The position numbers were made by a program, and so were the translations under genes. From NCBI GenBank assembly GCA_036986255.1, contig BTRF01000010.1, positions 1 through 17,341 of the forward strand: 17,341 nt of DNA, in the 5' to 3' direction. Below the pieces are notes generated by a model, which was not told where the DNA came from, did no database searches, and saw only the letters and a list, made by a program, of their open reading frames with translations. This stretch comes from BTRF01 sp036986255 (GTDB lineage: Bacteria; Patescibacteriota; WWE3; 9FT-COMBO-53-11). Each line of letters starts with the position of its first letter. Position 1 is the first letter of the stretch. Positions 1 to 7,517 of this stretch are shown here, piece by piece.

Positions 1-79
1 CCGTTTCTCCAAGTTGGTCTGACACGATCTGTCTTTGTAATTGGTACGGTTGGATGATCCCTTTTACCCTTAAGATAAC

Positions 80-122
80 TACTATCATACTTTAAAGTAT
101 AATAGTACCTCGTATAATAGTA
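80..122. repeat. AT-rich palindrome plus 11-bp direct repeat
   Basis: A 14-nt perfect palindrome, ATACTTTAAAGTAT (87-100), is extended by flanking ACTAT and ATAGT with a single C/A mismatch, giving an inverted repeat from 80 to 107. The right half, GTATAATAGTA (97-107), recurs exactly at 112-122, so there are two direct copies 15 nt apart and one near-inverted copy. The repeat contains TATAAT words, but I find no convincing -35 partner on either strand. It could be a regulator-binding site or a symmetric transcription end for the leftward dgkA transcript. There is no T-run, so a classical terminator is not supported. Confidence 0.5.
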
Positions 123-157
123 GAAATGCTGGGAGGGGGGGGGGTCAGCGGCTACTA
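118..157. repeat. hairpin with a G10 run in its loop
   Basis: TAGTAG (118-123) pairs with CTACTA (152-157), and inside it GCTG (128-131) pairs with CAGC (146-149). The apical loop holds GGA followed by ten consecutive G (135-144). The interval 1-203 contains no gene that I can support. Confidence 0.45.
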
Positions 158-203
158 CTCGAATTTTAATTGGGGTGATTATTTTGGTTATGGCCGAGGG
201 AAT

Positions 204-569
204 TTAGTTCTTAGGGAAAATATAAGGGATAAAGACAAGTAGACCAGTTACTACAGCGAAGGCTGCTGCTAAAAGAACCATCCCGGCTGAGACATCTTTG
301 GCTATTTTGACTCTCTCGCTGTAGTTTTCTTTGACGAGGTTGATGACTTCTTCAAAAGCGGTGTTGATCATTTCAGTGATTAGTACCAAAAAGATAGCGA
401 CGAGAAGCATTCCCCATTCCGCTGTAGAGATTTTGAGCAGAAAACCTATAACCACCACCACCGCCGCAATAATAAGATGCAGTCTTAAATTTTGGTGGGA
501 GAGAAAAGCGTGCACGAAGCCCCGCACGGCATATTTAAGGGATTGTTTTAATCTTTTAAAATTGACCAC
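204..569 (-). CDS. dgkA: undecaprenol/diacylglycerol kinase, small integral-membrane type
   Basis: This 121-residue protein matches the small trimeric membrane kinase family (DgkA/UdpK), which phosphorylates undecaprenol or diacylglycerol using ATP at the inner membrane. Visible signatures are the amphipathic N-terminus with RGFVHAF and a following HQNLRLH (about 16-31), three hydrophobic helices (about 32-48, 53-72 and 95-116), and the family motif E-x-x-N-T-A-x-E at 66-73 followed by KD at 91-92. A usual acidic residue after this motif reads as Asn (VINLV), so substrate preference is uncertain. The Gram-positive-like form suggests undecaprenol recycling for cell-wall synthesis. Translation starts at GTG (567-569), only three bases beyond the stop of the upstream DUF5667 gene, so the two are probably cotranscribed. 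I see no good Shine-Dalgarno site. Confidence 0.87.
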   Translation of the reverse strand: MVNFKRLKQSLKYAVRGFVHAFLSHQNLRLHLIIAAVVVVIGFLLKISTAEWGMLLVAIFLVLITEMINTAFEEVINLVKENYSERVKIAKDVSAGMVLLAAAFAVVTGLLVFIPYIFPKN

Positions 570-572
570 TTA

Positions 573-1280
573 TTAAGGTGACTGACGGTCGAGGCGGTCA
601 TTGGGGCGTTCTTCAATTCGGTCTCTGATTTGCTCCCGGCGTTTTTCTAGAATCCCTTTGAAGCGGTCCCGACGCAGTTGGAAGCGGTCGATGGATTTTT
701 CCAACCTTTGCTTGAGGCGATCCTTCGTCTTTTCTCGAAGTTCGGAAGGAAGGCGTTCCAAGATTTTCTCACGGACTTTTCCGGAGTTTTCGATGGCGCG
801 CCGGAGACCTTCTTTAGCTTCTTCCGGGGCTCTTTCAGACGCTTTTTCGAGGACCATGCGGTGCCGGTCGGTGGCTTCAAGGATCCGTTCCCGGACCTCG
901 TCCCGCCGTTCTTTAACCCGTTCGGCCCGCTCTTGGGCTCGTTGGAGGTGTTCTTCCCACCGCGCCCGCGTTTTTTCCAAGAGTTCCTTCCTTCCCGTGC
1001 GGGCGAGGTAGCGCATCTCACCCACCCGCCGTTGGGCGAACTTCACTTCCAAGTTTGCTTTGGCTTCTTCGGATCGAACCAAGAATTTCTCCGCCCCTTC
1101 CTGCCAGTGCCGCAGGAAGTAGAAAGGGCTGTCGGGCTTAAGGAACGGCTCCGAGATGTCCTCGTATACTTCCGTATTGGTGTTGGTGGTGTCTTCTTGG
1201 GCAATTACACTGCTTCCTACAAGGGAAAGAGCAATAGCGAGAAAGCCAACGATTAAACCTAAGCGCAGGATCTTAAACAC
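573..1280 (-). CDS. secreted DUF5667-type coiled-coil protein
   Basis: The 235-residue product begins with a signal peptide: charged MFKILR, a hydrophobic stretch at about 7-25 and a likely cleavage after VIA-QE near 27. A short Thr/Asn linker follows. The segment KPDSPFYFLRHWQEGAEKF (48-66) then resembles the opening of DUF5667, a domain of unknown function seen in exported proteins of CPR and other bacteria. The remainder (about 70-235) is highly charged, rich in Arg, Glu and Lys, and predicted to be a long helical coiled coil. No catalytic motif is visible. The start is GTG at 1278-1280, divergent from the VIT-family gene with only 40 bp between the two starts. A role in the cell envelope or an extracellular scaffold is a guess. 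Long open frames on the opposite strand are artefacts of its biased codon content. Confidence 0.75.
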   Translation of the reverse strand: MFKILRLGLIVGFLAIALSLVGSSVIAQEDTTNTNTEVYEDISEPFLKPDSPFYFLRHWQEGAEKFLVRSEEAKANLEVKFAQRRVGEMRYLARTGRKELLEKTRARWEEHLQRAQERAERVKERRDEVRERILEATDRHRMVLEKASERAPEEAKEGLRRAIENSGKVREKILERLPSELREKTKDRLKQRLEKSIDRFQLRRDRFKGILEKRREQIRDRIEERPNDRLDRQSP

Positions 1281-1320
1281 AATTTAAAGTAGCACACCAC
1301 ATCTGCTAACCTCAAATAAA

Positions 1321-1995
1321 GTGGAGCAGCACAAAAAATCTCGTCTAAATTTGCGTGATGTTATCCTCGGAGGTCAGGACGGTTTGGTGAATGTTTTGGG
1401 GGTTACTCTGGGGGTGGCGGCTGCTTCGGGGGATACTCGTTTGGTTTTAGTCGCTGGGCTGGCGGCCACCTTTGCGGAGTCTTTTTCAATGTTGGCGGTG
1501 GCCTACACCTCCTCTTTGGCCGAGCGGGATTACTATCGTGCTCTGTTGAAGCGCGAATACGAATCGGTGAAAGTAAGGCCTAGGGAGGAAGAGGGAGAGA
1601 TTCGTCGGATCTACCAAAGCTTGGGTTTCTCGGGAGATCTCTTGGAGCAGGTTGTCGCCCGTATTAAGGAAAACCCTCAGGCCTGGGTCGAAGAGATGAT
1701 GGTGCATGAGCTTCAGCTCACCCCCAAAGCGTTCAAAGATGTGCTCAGGACTTCGTTTGTGGTGGGTGGTTCGGCGATAGTCGGCTCTCTCATCCCGCTC
1801 GCTCCTTTTGTCTTTCTACCCATTTCTCAGGGTATTTGGGTCTCTCTTTTGGTTTCAGCCCTAACCCTCTTTTGGACGGGTATTTACAAGGCCAAACTGA
1901 CAATAGGAAGCTTGTGGCGAAGCGGTCTGGAGATTACAGTGGTTGGGCTTCTGGCGGCATTGGCCGGGTATTTGGTAGGGGTCGCTTTTAAATAG
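1321..1995 (+). CDS. VIT1/CCC1-family (DUF125) iron/manganese transporter
   Basis: This 224-residue membrane protein carries the family's entry motif LRDVILGGQDGLVNVLG (about 11-27), then a Gly/Ala-rich second helix, a cytoplasmic charged helical segment (about 68-130) and three C-terminal hydrophobic helices. The cytoplasmic segment is rich in Glu (REEEGE near 92, VEEMMVHE near 122), matching the metal-binding domain of vacuolar-iron-transporter homologues that export Fe(II) or Mn(II) from the cytoplasm. Five transmembrane helices and the length fit the family. GTG at 1321 is the only start that leaves the N-terminal motif intact. No Shine-Dalgarno site lies in the 40-bp divergent spacer, so the message may be leaderless. 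It converges with the small minus-strand membrane gene, with 10 bp between their stops. Confidence 0.85.
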   Translation: MEQHKKSRLNLRDVILGGQDGLVNVLGVTLGVAAASGDTRLVLVAGLAATFAESFSMLAVAYTSSLAERDYYRALLKREYESVKVRPREEEGEIRRIYQSLGFSGDLLEQVVARIKENPQAWVEEMMVHELQLTPKAFKDVLRTSFVVGGSAIVGSLIPLAPFVFLPISQGIWVSLLVSALTLFWTGIYKAKLTIGSLWRSGLEITVVGLLAALAGYLVGVAFK

Positions 1996-2005
1996 CCCCT
2001 TTAAG

Positions 2006-2206
2006 CTACTCTATTCTAATCTTTCTTCCTCGGCTGAGCCGCTTCCAGAATCTGTGCCACTTTATGGGGATAAGAATTAGCTTTAACCCCAGGAGGATCA
2101 CTATCGCCGGCCAGAATACGTCCCAAAAAGCCGCCGAGATTAGCCCCAAGTTGCTCAGAAGCCAGAAGCCCCCGAGAAGAATTAATAAACTTCCTAGTAA
2201 GATCAA
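2006..2206 (-). CDS. small two-helix membrane protein, LiaI/LiaF-like (DUF5668-like)
   Basis: The protein has 66 residues: two hydrophobic helices (about 2-22 and 27-48) joined by a short turn with the aromatic FWDVFWPAIVILLG stretch, then a basic tail (KRLSRGRKIR). The G-G-F-W-L-L-x-N-L-G pattern followed by FWP-x-x-x-I-L-L-G is typical of the LiaI/LiaF-like transmembrane region (DUF5668), found in small envelope-stress and unknown membrane proteins. The start is TTG (2204-2206). It is fixed by a perfect Shine-Dalgarno GGAGGTGA (complement of 2214-2221) seven bases upstream, the best ribosome-binding site on this strand. The function is unknown. Confidence 0.7.
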   Translation of the reverse strand: MILLGSLLILLGGFWLLSNLGLISAAFWDVFWPAIVILLGLKLILIPIKWHRFWKRLSRGRKIRIE

Positions 2207-2251
2207 TTTGTAATCACCTCCACCCTATTATATCCAGAATTTGGTTCCGCG

Positions 2252-2288
2252 GGAAGAAAAAGAGCCGTCCGCCTTGAAAGCGTACGGC
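2252..2288 (-). terminator. rho-independent terminator after the 71-residue gene
   Basis: On the minus strand, GCCGTACGC and GCGGACGGC (2264-2288) pair over nine positions with one mismatch and a 7-nt loop. They are followed by a T-rich tract (complement of 2252-2263). It lies 9 bp past the stop of the 2298-2513 gene and upstream of the LiaI-like gene, so those two genes are separately transcribed or only partly read through. Confidence 0.7.
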
Positions 2289-2297
2289 CCATCTACC

Positions 2298-2513
2298 TCA
2301 CTCCTCATCTTCTTTCGGATGAATTTTATGCAGTTTCCCGTCTTTATAGACCCGCTCATCCCAGAGTTCTACCCAGGGCCACGGTGTGACCGGGGGGATT
2401 TGGGTGGCCGTAATGGGATTTCCCTTCATGAATTCGTCAATAGCGGCATTTGAAAATCCTTGCGATTTCAACAGATTGCGTAGTTGATCCGCAAAGTCTT
2501 TTTGATCTGCCAT
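2298..2513 (-). CDS. small hypothetical protein (71 residues)
   Basis: I do not recognise this protein. It reads MADQKDFADQLRNLL at the start, a predicted amphipathic helix with a second helix around SNAAIDEFMKG (about 20-30), then a Pro/Trp-rich stretch (IPPVTPWPWVELWDERVY, about 38-55) and an acidic end (HPKEDEE). There is no signal peptide, membrane segment or Cys motif. The ATG at 2511-2513 is supported by AAGGAGAGG four bases upstream, and the gene ends in a clear terminator, so it looks like a real monocistronic gene. It is divergent from fusA, with their starts 233 bp apart. It could be a small cytoplasmic adaptor; nothing in the sequence says what it binds. Confidence 0.65.
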   Translation of the reverse strand: MADQKDFADQLRNLLKSQGFSNAAIDEFMKGNPITATQIPPVTPWPWVELWDERVYKDGKLHKIHPKEDEE

Positions 2514-2609
2514 AGTCCTCTCCTTCCTCAAGCGTTGTGGTTTCATTCTAACTGATGGAGACGGAATTGTAAAAACCGCTCTCAATTGTTTGACGCCTTT
2601 TTCTTATTA

Positions 2610-2638
2610 TTGACCGCCTTCTGTTATTCTGATAACAT
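2610..2638 (+). promoter_or_regulatory. sigma70-like promoter for fusA
   Basis: TTGACC (2610-2615), a 17-nt spacer and TAACAT (2633-2638). The inverted repeat GTTAT-tctg-ATAAC (2623-2636) overlaps the -10 and could be an operator. The predicted transcript starts near 2645, leaving a leader of about 100 nt before the EF-G start. Confidence 0.6.
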
Positions 2639-2668
2639 ATCCGAGCCAACTGCAGACCGCAGGGCGTT

Positions 2669-2746
2669 CTGAGCTGAATATGGCAAAGGAAGGAATTTCG
2701 CAAAAGGACGCGATCGGAGATCGCTAGCTTTTGCGCTGAGTTGAAT

Positions 2747-2773
<27 letters not shown>
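2669..2773 (+). promoter_or_regulatory. fusA leader: duplicated start region with nested hairpin
   Basis: A 38-bp unit at 2669-2706 recurs at 2736-2773 with two mismatches (offset 67). It covers the bases before the EF-G start and its first nine codons. Between the ATGs lies a nested hairpin: CGCAAAAG (2699-2706) pairs with CTTTTGCG (2728-2735), and inside it GCGATC (2710-2715) pairs with GATCGC (2719-2724) across a GGA loop. The second copy carries the same CGCAAAAG (2766-2773) within fusA, so it can compete for CTTTTGCG. That alternative pairing encloses the fusA ATG (2747). The pairings are read directly from sequence; the switch is inference. Confidence 0.6.
2680..2727 (+). CDS. putative 15-codon leader peptide upstream of fusA
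   Basis: ATG (2680) opens a frame reading MAKEGISQKDAIGDR and ends at TAG (2725-2727), 19 nt before the fusA ATG. The first nine residues copy the start of EF-G (MPKEGISQK) because they lie in the duplicated unit. It is in a different reading frame from fusA, and no Shine-Dalgarno site precedes it. Its stop codon lies in the internal loop of the leader hairpin, so a ribosome finishing this peptide would disrupt the hairpin. Translation is unproven; it could be only a by-product of the duplication. Confidence 0.3.
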   Translation: MAKEGISQKDAIGDR

Positions 2774-4843
<2,070 letters not shown>

Positions 4844-4868
4844 GCCTTGGCGATTTGCCGGTTAGGTA

Positions 4869-4897
4869 TTGACAAAGGGTGGTGTAGTGTTTATCAT
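4869..4897 (+). promoter_or_regulatory. strong sigma70-like promoter for tuf
   Basis: A perfect TTGACA (4869-4874), a 17-nt spacer and TATCAT (4892-4897). The predicted leader is about 29 nt, ending at the tuf ATG (4933). It is the closest match to consensus in the window, as expected for the most abundant protein in the cell. Confidence 0.75.
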
Positions 4898-4932
4898 CAA
4901 TAAAGCACTGGATTGCGAGTGACAAGATAACT

Positions 4933-6126
4933 ATGGCAGAGGGAAAACCCAAAAAATTTGAAAGAACCAAGCCCCACGTGAACGTAGGGACCATTGGTCA
5001 TGTCGACCACGGTAAGACTACTTTGACGGCAGCCATCACAAAGTATCTCTCGACCAAAGGATTAGCCGATTTTTACAAGTTTGAAGATATTGATAAGGCC
5101 CCTGAGGAGAAGGAGCGGGGGATTACGATTAGCATCTCTCACGTCGAGTACGAGACGGAGAAGCGCCACTACGCCCACATTGATGCTCCCGGGCACGCGG
5201 ACTACATTAAGAATATGATCACCGGCGCCGCCCAGATGGATGGGGCTATTTTAGTTGTTTCTGCTCCTGATGGTCCCATGCCTCAGACCCGCGAGCACAT
5301 CCTCTTGGCTCGGCAGGTTAACGTTCCGGCTATTGTGGTTTACATTAACAAGACCGATATGGTGGACGATCCGGAGTTGATTGAGTTGGTGGAAGTTGAG
5401 GTTCGCGAGCTTCTTTCCAAGTACGAATACCCCGGAGATGAAGTTCCCATCATCAAGGGTTCCGCCCTTAAAGCTTTGGAGGGGGATGCCGAGGCGATGA
5501 AGAGTATTGAGGAGCTCATGAAGGCTGTGGATGATTACATTCCCACCCCCACTCGCGATTTGGACAAGCCCTTCCTTATGCCCGTGGAGGATGTCTTCTC
5601 CATCAAGGGGCGGGGAACCGTAGCCACCGGAAGGGTAGAGCGGGGGAAGATTAAGGTAAATGAGGAGGTTGAGATTGTGGGGTTGAAAGATACCAAGAAG
5701 ACGGTTGTTACCGGAGTGGAGATGTTTCGAAAGATTCTTGATGAGGCCCAGGCCGGAGATAATGTGGGGATTCTTCTCCGAGGGGTTGAGCGTGATCAAA
5801 TTGAGCGGGGGCAGGTAATTGCGGCTCCCGGATCGACTACTCCCCGCACCGAGTTTGAGGCCGAAGTTTACGTCCTTTCTAAAGAGGAAGGCGGCCGCCA
5901 CACTCCCTTCTTCTCCGGGTACAGGCCGCAGTTTTATATTCGGACTACGGATGTGACCGGTGAAGTTACCCTTCCTAAGGATGTGGAGATGGTGATGCCC
6001 GGAGACAACGTGAAAGTAACTGTGAAATTGATCCAACCGGTGGCGGCGGAGGAAGGACTCCGCTTTGCGATCCGCGAAGGCGGGCACACGGTTGGTGCGG
6101 GGGTAGTTTCAAAAGTTCTCAAGTGA
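4933..6126 (+). CDS. tuf: elongation factor Tu
   Basis: EF-Tu carries aminoacyl-tRNA to the ribosomal A site in a GTP-dependent step. The 397-residue product has all G motifs: GHVDHGKT (22-29), RGITIS (62-67), DAPGH (84-88, including the catalytic His and with Ala in place of the more usual Cys), NKTD (139-142) and GSALKAL (176-182). Domains II and III follow, with GRGTVATGRVERG and a normal end at VVSKVLK. It has its own near-consensus promoter, and only weak purine-rich sequence sits before the ATG. rpsJ follows 74 bp downstream across a hairpin and T-rich segment. This is the only tuf copy in the window. Confidence 0.98.
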   Translation: MAEGKPKKFERTKPHVNVGTIGHVDHGKTTLTAAITKYLSTKGLADFYKFEDIDKAPEEKERGITISISHVEYETEKRHYAHIDAPGHADYIKNMITGAAQMDGAILVVSAPDGPMPQTREHILLARQVNVPAIVVYINKTDMVDDPELIELVEVEVRELLSKYEYPGDEVPIIKGSALKALEGDAEAMKSIEELMKAVDDYIPTPTRDLDKPFLMPVEDVFSIKGRGTVATGRVERGKIKVNEEVEIVGLKDTKKTVVTGVEMFRKILDEAQAGDNVGILLRGVERDQIERGQVIAAPGSTTPRTEFEAEVYVLSKEEGGRHTPFFSGYRPQFYIRTTDVTGEVTLPKDVEMVMPGDNVKVTVKLIQPVAAEEGLRFAIREGGHTVGAGVVSKVLK

Positions 6127-6137
6127 GAGCGAGGCTG

Positions 6138-6184
6138 AAAGCGAAGCTGTTGGTGTTAAAGTTCTTAGAGCCGTTCGCTTTTTG
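6138..6184 (+). terminator. possible terminator/attenuator between tuf and rpsJ
   Basis: AAAGCGAA (6138-6145) is exactly complementary to TTCGCTTT (6174-6181), and the right arm runs into a T-tract and a second T-rich stretch (to 6189). The 28-nt loop is long for a terminator, so partial read-through into rpsJ is likely. It would lower rpsJ transcription relative to tuf. Confidence 0.4.
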
Positions 6185-6200
6185 CTTTTAGCACATTACT

Positions 6201-6509
6201 ATGGCAAAAGGAAGGATTCGCGTCCGCTTAAAAGCTTACGACGCCAGAGTGATTGACCAAAGTGCAGAAAAGATTGTCGATGCGGCTGTTCGCACCGGCT
6301 CCAAGGTTATTGGCCCCATTCCTCTCCCGACAGATCGGGAGATTTTTACTGTGATTCGTTCTCCCCATATCGACAAGCGCTCCCGCGAGCAGTTTGAGAT
6401 CCTTACCCACAAACGCCTTATTGACATAGAAGAACCCACTCCCAAAACTCTTGACGAACTTTCCAACCTTGACCTCCCCGCCGGAGTGGGGATTGAGGTT
6501 AGGATGTAA
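6201..6509 (+). CDS. rpsJ: 30S ribosomal protein S10
   Basis: S10 (uS10) sits in the 30S head and also acts as NusE in antitermination. The 102-residue protein has the standard length and the landmarks IRVRLKAYDARVID (5-18), the loop GPIPLPTDREIFTVIRSPHIDKRSREQFE (about 38-66) and the end LPAGVGIEVRM. It is normally the first gene of the S10 operon, directly before rplC. Here about 1 kb containing a murein-hydrolase-like gene and a new promoter separates it from rplC. No Shine-Dalgarno site precedes the ATG. Confidence 0.97.
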   Translation: MAKGRIRVRLKAYDARVIDQSAEKIVDAAVRTGSKVIGPIPLPTDREIFTVIRSPHIDKRSREQFEILTHKRLIDIEEPTPKTLDELSNLDLPAGVGIEVRM

Positions 6510-6644
6510 CCTTTCTTAGTAGTTCCGCTGATCCCCGCACTAAAATTTCCAAAGAATACTTAATGTCCTTTATTGAGGACGGCTTTGGATGGATTTGCAA
6601 GCCGGCTCCCGTTTTTGCTAGCGTTAAATTGCTGCCCCCTGCTT

Positions 6645-7259
6645 ATGAAAACCCTGCCTAAAGTGGCCATATTTTTGGCACTGCCCCTGATCTTTTTTGC
6701 GGCGACCTCGCTCGCAGTTCTCCTTTCGGCTTCTGGTCTTTTGATTGCTTCTTCGGCGGATGAGCAGATTGTGTTTGCTTCGGCCGGCCCCCAGCTTTTC
6801 AGCACCCCGCCCCCAGAGGGGTCTACTCTTGGGGAAAGCACCGTTTCCGCTGAGGCCCGCCCGATTATTCTGCGTAAATTTTTAGAGTCTTACTCCTCTC
6901 CCCTAGCTCCTTACTCGGATCTTATTTTGGCCGTTTCCAGGCAGCACAAGCTGGATTGGCGGCTTTTGGCGGCTATCGCTGGGGCGGAGTCAACGTTTTG
7001 CAGAACGATACCGGAGGGGAGCTACAACTGCTGGGGGTGGGGAATTCACTCCAGAGGAACATTGGGGTTTTCCTCTTTTGAGGTGGGAATTAAGACGGTC
7101 TCTAAGGGTTTGCAGGAGAAATTCTTGGCGGATGGGCTGACTACTATCGACGAGATTATGACCCGCTATGCTCCGGTTTCCTTGTCCAAAGGCGGAAGCT
7201 GGGGCCGAGCCGTGAAGTATTTCATGGCTCAGCTAGAGCAGGCGGAGTACTATAGATAG
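6645..7259 (+). CDS. secreted/anchored glucosaminidase- or lysozyme-like murein hydrolase
   Basis: The 204-residue product begins with a long hydrophobic signal or anchor (about 5-36), then a Pro/Ser linker (50-70) and a C-terminal domain (about 85-204) resembling lysozyme-superfamily glucosaminidases. That domain shows LDWRLLAAIAGAESTF (103-118) with Glu115 as the likely catalytic acid, SYNCWGWGI (126-134), a SSFEVGIKTVSKGL helix and a final helix ending at the C-terminus. Cys119 and Cys129 could form a disulfide outside the membrane. The likely role is cleavage or remodelling of peptidoglycan glycan strands. I chose ATG 6645 because it starts a normal signal sequence; an in-frame TTG at 6573 would add 24 unlikely residues. 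It interrupts the S10 operon between rpsJ and rplC, 135 bp after rpsJ, with no clear promoter or Shine-Dalgarno site of its own. Confidence 0.7.
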   Translation: MKTLPKVAIFLALPLIFFAATSLAVLLSASGLLIASSADEQIVFASAGPQLFSTPPPEGSTLGESTVSAEARPIILRKFLESYSSPLAPYSDLILAVSRQHKLDWRLLAAIAGAESTFCRTIPEGSYNCWGWGIHSRGTLGFSSFEVGIKTVSKGLQEKFLADGLTTIDEIMTRYAPVSLSKGGSWGRAVKYFMAQLEQAEYYR

Positions 7260-7262
7260 GAC

Positions 7263-7308
7263 GTGATCTTGTGGTCACTAGCTATTAACCAGCTTCGCTA
7301 GTCAATAG
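7263..7308 (+). other. hairpins after the murein-hydrolase gene
   Basis: GTGATC/GGTCAC (7263-7278) forms a 6-bp stem. Just after it, ACTAGC (7277-7282) is exactly complementary to GCTAGT (7297-7302), with an overlapping alternative CTATTAAC/GTCAATAG (7282-7308, one mismatch). There is no T-run. They may protect the 3' end of the upstream message. They lie immediately before the rplC promoter. Confidence 0.35.
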
Positions 7309-7314
7309 TAGCTG

Positions 7315-7343
7315 TTGAACTTCTCGCTCCTCTCTGTTATCAT
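7315..7343 (+). promoter_or_regulatory. sigma70-like promoter for the rplC-secY block
   Basis: TTGAAC (7315-7320), a 17-nt spacer and TATCAT (7338-7343), the same -10 hexamer and spacing as at tuf. The predicted start near 7350 gives a leader of about 168 nt. The leader contains the strong stem TTGGCGC-ctt-GCGCCAA (7369-7385), the heptad element H1 and a terminator-like hairpin. Confidence 0.6.
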
Positions 7344-7383
7344 CTTAACGGTGATGTTTAAGCGTCTGTTGGCGCCTTGCGCC

Positions 7384-7483
7384 AAAGTAATCAGTAAACA
7401 GAGACCAGTGAACAGGGTGGTAGTGAAGCTAGCCAAAACGCTCTCTGAGTTCTGATCTCTATTCCCTGATCTCTGATCACGGG
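7384..7483. repeat. inverted heptad-repeat element H1 (CAG/CTG word)
   Basis: The left arm (7384-7418) is five 7-nt units in phase, for example TCAGTAA (7391) and ACAGAGA (7398), with consensus NCAGNRA. The right arm (7442-7483) is in-phase units of the complementary word TCYCTGA; TCTCTGA occurs exactly at 7442 and 7470, four units apart. The centre is 7419-7441. The arms are inverted relative to each other but too degenerate for a perfect hairpin. Confidence 0.65.
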
Positions 7484-7491
7484 TCTGCAGG

Positions 7492-7513
7492 CCGCTTGAA
7501 CAGCGGTTTTTTT
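7492..7513 (+). terminator. terminator-like hairpin directly before rplC
   Basis: CCGCT (7492-7496) and AGCGG (7502-7506) enclose a TGAAC loop and are followed by seven T (7507-7513). This ends four bases before the rplC ATG. In the leader context it could act as an attenuator controlling entry into the ribosomal operon. The stem is short (5 bp plus a possible G-U), so efficiency may be partial. Confidence 0.5.
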
Positions 7514-7517
7514 CATT

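Noticed and set aside
1..57. An 18-codon open frame ending in TGA at 55-57, possibly the C-terminus of a gene to the left.
   Set aside because: It is short, other frames are equally open, and it has no recognisable motif.
678..1256. A 192-codon plus-strand frame opposite the DUF5667 gene.
   Set aside because: It arises from the Arg/Glu-rich codon bias of the minus-strand gene. The minus frame has a signal peptide and family similarity, and the plus frame has neither.
2241..2453. A 70-codon plus-strand frame overlapping the 71-residue minus-strand gene.
   Set aside because: It has no ribosome-binding site and runs through the terminator hairpin; the minus frame has a good site and terminator.
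5251..6087. A 278-codon minus-strand frame opposite tuf.
   Set aside because: It lies fully antisense to a certain EF-Tu gene and shows no protein family features.
6573..6644. TTG 6573 as the start of the murein-hydrolase-like gene.
   Set aside because: It would place 24 non-signal residues before a normal signal peptide that starts at ATG 6645.
7261..7330. A tRNA or small RNA gene between the hydrolase gene and rplC.
   Set aside because: The hairpins do not form a cloverleaf and no T-loop or CCA-like end is visible.
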